From Bolinopsis microptera (lineage: Eukaryota > Ctenophora > Tentaculata > Lobata > Bolinopsidae): a stretch of DNA of 64,000 nt. Shown piece after piece: positions 36,453 to 48,118 of this stretch (the stretch's first letter is position 1; every line of letters begins with the position of its first letter). The stretch is from the NCBI RefSeq assembly GCF_026151205.1, contig NC_087081.1:9543246-9607245 (forward strand). The letters are read 5' to 3'. The position numbers were made by a program, and so were the translations under genes. The notes under the pieces were generated by a model. The model made no database searches. It was not told where the DNA came from and was given only the letters and a program-made list of their open reading frames with translations.

Positions 36453-39400
36453 ACGCTTGTTGTCTGATCGGTATCTCTATCTACAAAATTAGAAATTAAG
36501 CTTGTTCGAATATAAAAACGAAACCACTAAATGCATGTGTATGATTGATAGATACGTTCATCCGCACGTGCAAATATGTCATTACATCGGCTCATGTTGT
36601 AAAATTCAAAACAAATTCATTTAATGGGTTTTTGTGACGTCACACATCACTGTTCATTAACACGCACGTCACTGATCCAGTTACCAAGACAACTTTCAAA
36701 CCTTACCATGCCATTAATCATTATGAAGAAGTGATGAAAGTGTCATATCCGAATTGAAAGAATACCGGAATAATTAGATGCATTCTAATTTTAGAATTAT
36801 TATGTGTATTATAATTCTAGAACGTTCTGAACAGTGCAGTGGGGATTATCTAACTGAAGTATTCTAGATCGTGTTATTGTATACGTCAAGGAACCTCTCA
36901 TACAGCAAAACGGGTATTATATATATGTCATCTTTCCGAGGTCCGCACATCTTAGCTGACATCACAATCTTTAAATCAACAAAATATATAAACCCAGGTG
37001 GAGAAACAAAGCTCGGATAGTTTCACAACACTAGTCACTACATTATCAAACTAACTCCACATTTAATCCAACATGACCAGCTACAAGAGGTATGTTAGGA
37101 AGCTAACTGCAGGTGTGTTTCAGAACAGCACCCAATAGAAGTAGCACTTCATCTAATACAGGTGTGGTGTGTTGATCTTCTAATCCAGGTGTGGTTAATC
37201 TAACTAATCCAGGTGGTTCACATTTCACACGTTTATCTTACAAACTGTATAAACCACCTGGAGAGAATGTATCCCTTACTGTCCTCTCAAACTCTCCTGG
37301 AGGAGCACTGTCTCAAACTCTCCTGCAGACGGGGCCCTATTTTCAAGATATTACAGTCAGAACAATCAACAATGTTGTCGACAGATGGAGCACAAAAACA
37401 CAGTACAAATCTTATTATTTGCTTCTAGTTTCACACTGCTTCACGCTCCTAGGGGCCCCCCCCCCCCGCTCCTATCAAGATACGGTGTTCCACTGTGCTA
37501 GATGTGGTTCCAACACCTGGTTCTAATCTTATCACTAGCTTCGGAGAGAGTAAAACCGGTAAAACAAAAGAGAAAGTGTGAAATTATAGAGTCCGAGATA
37601 TTGATTCAGACTAAGGTGTTATCTAAGGTGTTATTTAAGGGCGGGTGTATTGCAGATATAGAATGGAGCCTTTTTGTATCGTTTTGTTTTGCAGATTATT
37701 ACATTTAAACCGACCTAGGCTAATGAAATAAAGAACTGATAATAAAACTGTGCCAGATAGCCTGCATTTGTCATTTGCCCTACTTACACCTTACACATCG
37801 TTCATCAAATATCCTTGTTAAAGCAGGAAAGTACTACTTACTGCACGTCAAGACGTGTATAACAATAGGCAATCAACACAACACAGTACATCGACAAGTG
37901 AAAAACATTAACATAATAACGAATCAACATTCAACACGGCGGTTTTTCAATGGAAATCATCGTTTGTCATGCTAAATCAGTACAATGCAAGTATTAAATC
38001 ATTGTAAATAAATAAATGTGTTTACTGTTAGATAAAAGCACGGAAAAGCAGTTGATTATATTGCTTAGTGCGAGTGGTAAGAGACGTGTATAACGTTACA
38101 ACGGGAAAATTTAAAGAGAGTAACTGAAGAAATAAAATCCTATTACGCTATAAATTAGGCCAGTAGGATCACTAGGAGACGCCTTGTTTTTGTTTCTGAG
38201 TAGATAAGATTTACTGCTACATAATATAGTATTAGTACTCACCGATAAGATTTACTTATTGACATATATAAGGTCACAAAAGTATCTTTTTTGGTGTTTC
38301 GTAGATAATATTCACACTATTGAATTTCAATAGTACTCAGCACTCAGCAGGGTGGAGACAATATATATGATAAAAAAGAAAACAAAATCCTTTAGATTTT
38401 GCTTTGCAATTCTTAAGATATTAAACTTTAACTACTCACCATTGCGATTGATCGTTTAATTTAAAAGAATTATTGTCGTGTAGAATTTGCATTCGATTAA
38501 GAGAGCACGAGATTACATAGACAATAGAATTGTATCCGGATACATAAGAAGATTTACGTTTTTAAACGATAGAGAAAGTGAAAGAGAAAGTAAAAGAGGC
38601 CAGTTATGTTTAAGCTAAGCGTAAGAAAATATCTAATAACAAATGATAAACTAGGATTAACTCAGACAATGTGAGAAAATGAGAGATGTGGCGTTATGAG
38701 AGCAGTTACAAACTGCAATTTGAAACCATTTACCATTTGTACCCGTTGCTAAGAAATGATGCGAGAACAATTCAGTAAAATGGAGTAAAAGAGCAAATAA
38801 GGGTTACTATAGCAATTAACAGTAACACGGTATGTGGTTTTAGGAGAACCGAGACTATTATAAATCAGTCAGAGGCTGTAATAACTCAGTTATTATTATT
38901 ATGCTCAGCGACTATCGTATAGCCAAAGACTATTATTACTAAAAAATCAGTAGTTCCCGCAATCAGCGAAGCGAATGACAACTCAGTGAGAGACAACACA
39001 ACAGTTATACATCAAGGCGGTACTTTGGAAATAGGTTCACAGATCAACAAGGCCGGACGAGACGAGTATTATTTCTGTAGAAACCTGCTCGAACCTCAGA
39101 AAAAGTTAAAAGATTAAAAATAATTCTTGGCAGACATTTTCCCACGAAGAAATTGGGCGAACAACTACGGAACAGAGATAACTCTTCTCAAGGAGCAAAT
39201 TTGTGATGACACGAGAACCAAAACAAGTATTTCTGCGAGATTACACAACAAATGCACCGTTGCAGCTGAATAATTCGGAAGAAGACTTTGCATTATTCGG
39301 GAGAAGACCCTGCATTATGTGTTAGACGGAGGTTTACCAGAAACAACGGAGAAAAGCAACGGAAATTTCATTAAGCCTTCATTAACCAGTAATGAAGCAG

Positions 39401-40541
39401 AGTGGTATAATACATTGTTGGCATACATAACATAGTGCTTTACCATGAGATATTTCAGTGAATAATGTACTCTCGGTATTACTCATTTTATTGCTATTAC
39501 GAGTAACTTGGTGACAGTCACTACAAGTGTAAAAGCTGTAACAGTTGTAACAAATTAAGCAGGAAGTATCTCCGCTTCTGCCAAACCTGTTATCTTACAC
39601 AAGCAACTCTGCTACAAACAGCTATTGGAAGAGTAAACTAAAAGAGCTTTAAATTCCTCTCTCTCTCTCTCCAACACAAGATATTATGCAGGTTAACAGC
39701 TCAACCTGGTATGAATAACCTCACCTCTAGTGTTCAAATACATTTCCTCAGAAAATTCAGACCACAAAGGCTTTTCCAATGAAAGAGAATTTCTTTGTCT
39801 TCTTACTAACAAACAAGATAAGATACGTACCAGATTCAATGCGTTATTTTAACTAAGTTAATATGAGCTGACTTTGGCTTATAACACCGAAAAAGGACTA
39901 CAACCCTTAAGGAATAACTATAACTACATAACCAAATAAACACGGTTGCTTGCTCTACAGTGAAACCAAGTAGTTAACAGTGGAATGTGACTAAATGACA
40001 GTTGCTGAACGTTCAGACCAGTGGTCGAGCTCTGGTTCGGACACCTTAACATGTCAGAATGTTGTCAAAACGATTAGCACCAGGCTAAGAAGTGTCCACA
40101 CTGTATCATGTTCTTCACCATCTCCGATAATAAAACCAGCACTAACTGACATATCACTTCTGAAACCTAACATATCACCACTGAAAACCTAGCAACACAG
40201 TAAACACCTAAAATAGCCACACTGTTATAATACAGTGGACTATAGTGGACTATAGTAAGGTATTATATCATTGAGAAGCATGTTTCTACAGAGGTATTCT
40301 AGAGGAATTTGTAATGGAATGAACAGATTTTGAGCTCCAAAAGAAAAACTATTGATGGACTTCAGTAAAAATCTAAAAAGTAACGACAGTTAAAACAAGC
40401 CACACTTTATAACGAGCCACGTTGAACTGAAAGTATGTCATAACGAAGTCCAATAGAGCGGGTAATCCAGTCGCCATTACAGTGCAAGTGGAATGTGTAC
40501 TGGAATGTAAACGTGTAATCCAGCAAACTAGCAAACTACTT
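36453..40541. other. Intergenic stretch with one candidate promoter
   Basis: A TATA-like site and a possible first exon at 36985-37089 are listed separately. Tandem-like TCCAGGTGTGGT segments lie at about 37160-37215. No other gene signal was found. Confidence 0.4.
36985..37089 (+). promoter_or_regulatory. Candidate TATA promoter and short first coding exon
   Basis: TATATAAA at 36985-36992 is followed, about 80 bp later, by ATGACCAGCTACAAGAG at 37073-37089 and a GTATGT donor. The layout looks like a TATA gene with a tiny first coding exon (MTSYKR). No downstream exon could be assigned: the frame at 37191-37526 has no known domain. Confidence 0.2.
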
Positions 40542-40717
40542 ATACTCCAGTAGCAGGGAGGGGTTGAGTGTGCACTTCGCTGCATAGAGTTGGGACTAGC
40601 GACACAACATGCCCTCCTCGGTGATTTGAGTTACCAATGACCTATTTAACCCGATTCAGTAGCAAAAAACTCTATGCAGCGAAGTGCACACTCAACCCCT
40701 CCCTGCTACTGGAGTAT
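40542..40717. mobile_element. 176-bp fold-back MITE with perfect 50-bp inverted ends
   Basis: The left arm 40542-40591 and right arm 40668-40717 are exact reverse complements; the inner spacer is 76 bp. If the true ends are CTCCAGTAGCAGGG, a TA flanks each side, as in Tc1/mariner elements. TA is palindromic, so this is ambiguous. No coding. Confidence 0.85.
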
Positions 40718-41766
40718 TAAAACAGAATGTTAGAGTGCAGACGTCCGTTTGAAAAGCCACTACTGCGATGTTATCTTCTTCCAACCCAAGGTAAAAATAT
40801 GTAACTAGACAATCTTTACATCTCTTCCATCCTGTTACCTGTACTACAGAGAGGAAACGTACTACTGGATATACTGGAATGCAGTTGTGCTTCTCAGTGG
40901 CCTTGTCATCATTATTACGGGTGTAAAGTGAATATAAGTTGTCCCTGGCGAGCGTTATTAGTAGTATAGTGTAGTTATATTACTATAGTGTAGTGTAGTT
41001 ACCATAACACCAGTTATTACTACAGTGGTAGTGGTAGTTGGGGTGTCTTTATTGCTACACGTTATTTTAGTTGCTGTGCCGGTAAGCTAAAGTAACGTGT
41101 TTAAACTGAAGTGGTAGGAGCAATATTAAAGTTCAATGATTCAGGGTTTTTTTAGAAAAATTGTCAGTAAGGCTGAATTCGAGAAGCAAATTCCGACTGG
41201 AAGGTAAGATTGAGTAGCAGAGAAACGAGGAGGTACAAAAACCAGGATGGTAAAATACTTTCAACACTACAAATTGTAGTGTTGAAAGTATTTTGTAAGT
41301 ACAATGTAATAAAAAATATCGGTAAAAATAGTTTTAGATAAAAATAGTTTTAGGTTAAAGTTTTGAAATATGCGAAAATTCCTCAGCAGCACTTGCTTGA
41401 GCACCAAGCCAAACTAATTTTATAAAAAATGGAATTTTGGCACGATCTCAATCTAGTTAATAATTAAAATAATAGGGACTAATAGAGATAATTAACTTGA
41501 TTAAGCTATGCAAAGTTCAATATCACTATCACGCGATTGATAGACGCTGAAGAAATCAAGAAGTCACAAAAATAAACCGTTAAAATGTTAACGATTTGTA
41601 GCCTGTCCCTTAATTGGTGGTCCCTTATTACCGAATCATTCTGGTATAATGGACTAATTGGATTAAAAGCACAATTAGGGGATTGACTTTAATTATGTTT
41701 GGCTTATGATTGTCACGATTGTCACGAATATTTGGGGGAAATGTCGATGAAGCTTGGAAATGAGTG
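40718..41766. other. Intergenic stretch
   Basis: No gene is supported; contains the palindrome at 41252-41294. GTAGTGTAGTTA-type short repeats lie at about 40970-41000. Confidence 0.4.
41252..41294. repeat. 43-bp perfect palindrome (21-bp arms, 1-nt spacer)
   Basis: The left arm AAAATACTTTCAACACTACAA is followed by A and then the exact reverse complement. It could form a hairpin in RNA or a cruciform in DNA. Confidence 0.9.
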
Positions 41767-42111
41767 AAGGTAGAGGGGGGGGGGGGGGGCAACGCCCCAA
41801 AAGGCCCCGATTTCTAGGGCCCTTTTTGGATTTTCGATATGTGTAGGGCCTTTTGGGGCCCTAGCATTAACTTCAATTTCATCAAGTTTGATATATGCTG
41901 AGTGCTTTAATGATATTATCTGACTACTTGCACAGTACTTTTATGTTTATTTGAGTGTATTTACATGGAGATTATGGTCCATAAACACTATCAAATAGTG
42001 GTCAGGGTCAAAAGGCCCCAAAAGGCCCCGATTTCTAGGGCCCTTTTCGGATTTTTGATATGTGTGGGGCCTTTTGGGGCGTTGGCCCCCCCCCCCGGCC
42101 CCCCAAGGTAG
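41767..42111. mobile_element. 331-bp MITE with G/C-run ends and a 7-bp AAGGTAG duplication
   Basis: AAGGTAG at 41767-41773 and 42105-42111 flanks the element. Inverted ends are CAACGCCCCAAAAGGCCCC behind a G run on the left, and GGGGCCTTTTGGGGCGTTGG before a C run on the right. Each end contains a further copy of an internal hairpin unit with GATTTCTAGGGCCCTTTT (41811 and 42030), so end and subterminal repeats are duplicated. No coding. Confidence 0.8.
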
Positions 42112-42891
42112 CATTTTTAGGTAGCAGTTTTAAACTAATTACAACACTACAAATCTATTACATTTATTGAGTGCTATGTAACCTGGCAGTAACGTTGAAA
42201 AGGACTTTGAGGGGGTCTGCAGTAGTCCCCCCGCATAGTATGTTTGTGTTTCACTGATTTGTAAACTGAAGACGTAAATACCAGGGATTCCCTCAATTCC
42301 TTAAGTTCATTTGTAACTTGGAATCGATAACTAAATCACATTCCACATCTACTAAATATCGTGAAATGAGGAGTTATTGAAAAAATGTGAGGCCATAATT
42401 TCATAATAACCGGTTAAAAATGGGAGGAAGGCGGATGTAAACTAGAAAAGACATTTGATCTGAAATCTGATGTCAATCTCAATTAATTAAACATACTCCT
42501 CAACGAATGGAGTTGAAATGCTGAACGATCAGGCGATCGTTCATTAGCCACATGGAATACTTATTGTAATGAATGTTTATAATCATATCTCCAAGCAGCA
42601 AAAGATAAATCTATAGATCTTCGTTATTCCATGATGTAGTGTACTATACCTTGCCTGTTAAAGTTAAACAACTAAAAGAAATGTTCATCAAAGAGGCTAA
42701 AACTTGAGATATTATCAGTTCAAAAGAGACCGAATTTTCGGTAACGGACAAAGCCATACCCCACTAGAACGGAAACAAAAAAATGTACTCTAAATTCAGT
42801 GTTCTAAGTTTTTACATCCTGAATCAACTTGGATGTTTAAAACGCAAAATGTTGTATTTCATATCCGCAACAATACCTTAGTTTTTGAGAT

Positions 42892-43037
42892 ACTAGAAAC
42901 TGCTGGTACATATTTGCTAAAAAACATCTGTTAGTAAAACAAAGTCCGAACTAAAGGGTCGAAACTAGAAACTTTTGGTACATATTTGCTAAAAAACATC
43001 TGTGAGTAAAACAAAGCCCGAACTAAAGGGTCGAAAC
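42892..43037. repeat. 72-74-bp tandem duplication
   Basis: Two adjacent copies starting ACTAGAAAC at 42892 and 42964, both with GGTACATATTTGCTAAAAAA and GAACTAAAGGGTCGAAAC. They differ at a few bases. Confidence 0.9.
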
Positions 43038-43167
43038 TTCAAAGAAAAGTTCGAAATAAAGGGTGCTTTTTTATGAGACGATAGTACGAGATGAAACAAT
43101 GTTTGAAGTAGAAACAATGTTTGAAGCGAACATTTTGAGACGTCTTACATCGCACGGTGTCTCTTGC

Positions 43168-43330
43168 TCAATCCTACTGACTACCTACTGTAATAGATCT
43201 TCAATAACTACATCACATGGAATTTATTTGTTAATTGCAATTGAATGAAGACGCCTTTGTAGCTCCCCATTATTGGTTAGGTACTCAACTTTTAGCTCAA
43301 TGCTGGATCAAAGAGCTGATCTATTAGCAC
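43168..43330 (+). repeat. Unclassified interspersed repeat, copy 1
   Basis: Contains TTGTTAATTGCAATTGAATG, CGCCTTTGTAGCTCCCCATT and GCTCAATGCTGGATCAAAGA. A diverged copy follows directly and an inverted copy lies at about 44.3 kb. Confidence 0.7.
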
Positions 43331-43343
43331 TTTTGGTTTATGT

Positions 43344-43500
43344 TCTTACTCGCCCCTACTGCAGATCAACGATAACTAGTATATCACATGACATGTATAC
43401 TTTTTCTTTGTAAAACATTCTCATTTGTTAACTGTAATTGAGAGAAAATGCCCTTGTTATGTAGCTCCCTATTAGTGGCCCAACCCAGGATATGATGTAG
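43344..43500 (+). repeat. Unclassified interspersed repeat, copy 2 (diverged)
   Basis: Matches copy 1 at CCCTACTGCAGATC, the ATCACATG block, TTTGTTAACTGTAATTGAGA and TATGTAGCTCCCTATTAGTG. An insertion of about 30 bp lies in the middle. Confidence 0.6.
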
Positions 43501-44299
43501 CACTTTATTTCACCCGGGATGTTCATGGTTGGTTAACACTTAACAGCACTTCACTTCATGTTGAACAGTGCTTGATTTGTCATTAGTCCGATTAAAAAGT
43601 TCAACCTGAAGCTGAGGTGAGTTCCACACTGGTATTAGTAGTGGTACCAAGATGGTACCAGGGTGGTACCAGGGTCTAATAACCCCACACAGGCTCTAAT
43701 GGTGATACTATTATGTTTACTGTTCCCCTCATTTATACACTCATATTGATAAAGGGGGTCGTTTAGAGACGGGAGTATTGATAAATTAGATATAATACTT
43801 CTACTCAGACATAAATTAGATGATAATATGATGTTCAGAGGGGGTTCCAATATCAGAGATAAGATTAACACTCAGGTACACTCAGTGGGTGTCACGCTCG
43901 ATACACCTAAATCAGAGGCTTGCTAAAATACCGGGAACATTGTGTAAGCGAGTTAAAACTCACATATTACTATATCAACACAGTAGCAACCCCATACGGT
44001 CCTACAAAAGATTGCAAAAAAAAACAGTTCAAAGTCGTGAAAACTTATCAAATTAAGGCTGATCTTTACAGTGGGGGTAGTAATTTGCGGAGCTGAGAGT
44101 ATATTATAATAGTCGGGGTATTATACTGTATATATCACATGTACACTAAAAACTCACTGTAATAGTCAGGGTATAGTGTGTAGAGAGTGTACTTGTGAGA
44201 GTCAGGAGGTATGTGGTACTCATGATGAAGCGGCTAACTAGCAGCTTGACGAGGATTTAATCACATTAAAATTCTGTTTTGCATAGTTTGCTCTCCACG

Positions 44300-44440
44300 A
44301 GGAGTAAACACTATATATAAAAGTGCTATTAATAGATCAGCTCTCTGATCCAGCATTGAGTTGAGAGTTGAGTAAATAAACAATAGGGACTAGGGAGCTC
44401 TACGAGGGCATCTTCGTCCAATTAACAATCAATGAGAAGT
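44300..44440 (-). repeat. Unclassified interspersed repeat, copy 3 (inverted)
   Basis: The reverse complement of 44320-44435 aligns to copy 1: GATGCCCTCGTAGAGCTCCC against GACGCCTTTGTAGCTCCCC, then CTCAATGCTGGATCAGAGAG and GCTGATCTATTA. Divergence suggests an old family. Confidence 0.7.
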
Positions 44441-45673
44441 GTTCACAAAGAAGAAGTAAAATTTCATGTGATAGTCATTGTTGATCTATGAGTGAGAAGA
44501 AGGCACCGTGCAATGTAAAGCTTCTAAAAATTCACTTTCGAACCGGAGAAATTGATAATTTCTGGGACAAATAGTGAATAGTAGCCTGGAACGAACAATT
44601 ATTGTGTGAGCTGTAAAGTGTGTGAGCCATGATTAAGTGTGGTTATTGGAACCAGACAAGGAAACAGTCGGAGAAGGGAGGTACATAGATAAGAGTTCAT
44701 CAATCTCAGGGTTCGTTCATCTCAGAATTCATTAAGGATATAGATAAGGACTCAAAAGTGACTAGTTTTGACTGAACTGTTGGTATAAACTAGGTTTATA
44801 TTTAGCTCTAATTATCTTTTATAATTAATTTCAGAGTCAACTCACACAGGAAAGAAACTGGAACAGCCCACCTGCGCACTTATCGCTAAATATAATTATT
44901 ATCTAGATGCAGAATATCTGAATGAAGATAACTTTTCGTGTAAAAGCAGACTTCCTGTGTGGAGTCAAGATGCTTCTAGAATTTTCTTTGAAAAGAACCG
45001 AACATATTACAGTTTCCTTAAAGGTACAGTACCTCAGCAATTATACACCGCAACCAGGCACTTTATAAGCGTGAGATAGGTCACGTGACTCCGCAGATCG
45101 ATAACACATATTCACTTCCAAGCGTTATACTATGGAACATGAATATTCAAATTGAAATTATCGTGAGCTACATAAATCACAATCTCAAGCAGGTTGGACT
45201 TAATAAACATTTTAACAAGGAGATGTAACTGAGCAGTTTTGTTTATTAATTTATATACTAGTAAAATTAATTACATTCTTATTAACTGTAGTGTAAAACT
45301 CATTAATTAAATTACCAGTTTGTTGTCTGCACACTTCAAGTATTTAAGATTATTAAAATTAAACGATGATGAATTAATGGAACTCGTCCCTTTTGTCCAT
45401 TTTAATTCTTATTAATGGCCTCCCAATTGACACGGCAACTAATATTAAACTCTATACCTGACTCACTGATTCTGAGCACAATACTTTGCTCCTTCACAAA
45501 CTTAAATCATATATCAGCGTCAAATTTCAGCGCTAGGACTGGCACTAAGAACAATTGAACACACAATTCATGCCCAAAGCCACGAATTGAGCCTTCCTGG
45601 CGTTGTTAGTTTTCACGATAGTAAACTTATGAAGCATCTCCAGGTAATTTATAGGTCACGTGACATGGACAGA

Positions 45674-45826
<153 letters not shown>

Positions 45827-47283
45827 GACAGAATTTTCGAACATGGACGTGACTGGAATGTAAATTCAGATGTTAATAATGTTAATATGCGGGGACCAAC
45901 TTAAGAGTTGCTGCAAGTGAATGGCTCATTAATAGGGGCATACACCAAAACAGTGATTTGTGCCCCCCCCCCCCCCAAATGACCTCATAGGCAGTTCAGT
46001 GACCATCTAGCGCACCGTTTCCACAGCACACCAAAATAAATCTTTTGAGAATACCTATTTTTGTAATCGAGCATTGAAGTCACACCATTAATCTTGTAAT
46101 CACATTATACTGGTCACGTCTCACACATCCGATAAATCGAACAAGAAGTAACTGCCAAGCGAACCGGAACAGAGGAGAATTAATAATAACTGTAACTAAA
46201 AGTGCGAACTAGTCTCAATATTACTTCTCTGAGGCAATATTGCGGTTACAGTTATTTTTTTCGTAGAAAATATAAAGCACTCCTACAACATTGCACTACG
46301 GGTTATAATAGTGTAACATTAAATAATAACTAAAATTATATTTAAGCTATATTATACTCATTGTAAGTACACGTTAATAGGACTGTTCAGAATACTTGTA
46401 GAAACAAATCAAGGAAAACGTTTAATAACTGACCGCTACCAAGTCAACTTATTTCCGGATTTAGATTTTTTCAGCAGAATTAAACATGCATTCTGAATAT
46501 CCCCCAAAATCCTCTCACTTTAACAAAAAATCTGAGTATTACTGATATTTCGCGCTCAAGTAACGAATGAGATCAGTCTACTCACCTTTAACTTGAAGAT
46601 AAGTGTAGATTAATGTAGAGTAGTGTACTCAATACTGACAGTTGGTAGGGCTCCCTCTATCTCTCTCTCTCTCTCAACAGACAATGTATAGAACACGTGG
46701 GCACACAGAAACAAGTCACGTGAAAAGGATATCTTTCACAAGTTGGAGCAGCGAGCAAAAAAACAGAAAACCCCAAAACAGCACAGCACAGGCCTCCTCC
46801 TAGCACTGCTGACTATATTGAGCAATGTCCCCGTGAAAACCAATCAGAGCGCAGTGTTGCGACCACGTGGTCTAAATGCACCAATCAGGTGAGGCGTGAC
46901 TCTGCACGTGGGCTAAACAGCCGCTATATATTTTCCATTTCAATCGCTTATACCTTATTAAGAACACAAGAACTTTTGATCAGGGGATTAATGCTTAATA
47001 AGGTCATTGTCATGCCCAAATATAGTGTTAATTTACTGGTCTAGAGAGTTAATCTGACCTAATTTGGTAAAATCTTGCTGTGTTCATCTCACGTCTAATA
47101 ATTGCTGGAAGCAGGTGCCATGACAAAAGGGACTGGAGAAGGAAGGTAGCAGAGAGAGAGGAGCATTAAATGGAATTATAGTGGGACTCTATTATTGTAA
47201 TGAGCAATTCGGAATCACGGCATTATCTTTAGCAGGTCATGGTGGTTATCAGGCTTAAGTAAAATAGGAGCTGATCACTATCA

Positions 47284-48118
47284 GTAAGATGCTACAGTGT
47301 AAGGTTAGAGTGTGAGGTTACAGTACAGTCAGTACGAGGTTACAGTGCAGTCAGTACGAGGTTAGAGTGTGAGGTTAGGGTGTGAGGTTAGAGTGTGAGG
47401 TTACAGTGCAGTCAGTAAGTCAGTACGAGGTTAGAGTGTGAGGTTAGAGTGTGAGGTTAGAGTGTAATGTTAGAGTGTGAGGTTAGAGTGTAAGGTTAGA
47501 GTGTGAGGTTACAGTGCAGTCAGTAAGTCAGTACGAGGTTACAGTGCAGTCAGTACGAGGTTAGAGTGTGAGGTTAGGGTGTGAGGTTAGAGTGTAAGGT
47601 TAGAGTGTGAGGTTACAGTGCAGTCAATACGAGGTTACAGTGCAGTCAGTACGAGGTTAGAGTGTGAGGTTAGGGTGTGAGGTTAGAGTGTAAGGTTAGA
47701 GTGTGAGGTTACAGTGCAGTCAATACGAGGTTACAGTGCAGTCAGTACGAGGTTAGCGTGTGAGGTTAGAGTGTGAAGTTAGAGTGTAAGGTTGGAGTGT
47801 GAGATTACAGTGCAGTCAGTACGAGGTTACAGTGCAGTCAGTACGAGGTTATAGTGTGAGGTTAGAGTGTGAGGTTAGAGCTTTAGAGTGTTAGGTTACA
47901 GTGCAGTCAGTACGAGGTTAGAGTGTGAGGTTAGAGTGTGAGGTTAGAGCTTTAGAGTGTGAGGTTAGAGTGTGAGGTTAGAGTGTGAGGTTAGAGTGTG
48001 AGGTTAGAGTGTGAGGTTAGAGCTTTAAAGTGTGAGGTTAGAGTGTGAGTTTAGAGTGTGATGTTAGAGTGTGAGGTTAGAGTGTGAGGTTAGAGTGTGA
48101 GGTGAGAGTGTGAGGTTA
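47284..48118. repeat. 835-bp compound array (GAGGTTAGAGTGT)
   Basis: A 13-bp unit, GAGGTTAGAGTGT, alternates with a longer variant, GAGGTTACAGTGCAGTCAGT, in a higher-order pattern in the left half (roughly 105-110 bp). It becomes a plain 13-bp repeat in the right half. Occasional TTAGGG arises by substitution; this is not telomeric DNA. Confidence 0.93.

Noticed and set aside
45940-46010. Transposon end next to the C run (CAGTGATTTGTGC)
   Set aside because: No matching inverted end or flanking duplication was found nearby.
47284-48118. Telomere-like TTAGGG sequence
   Set aside because: TTAGGG appears only as a substitution in a 13-bp GAGGTTAGAGTGT unit; there is no uninterrupted telomeric run.
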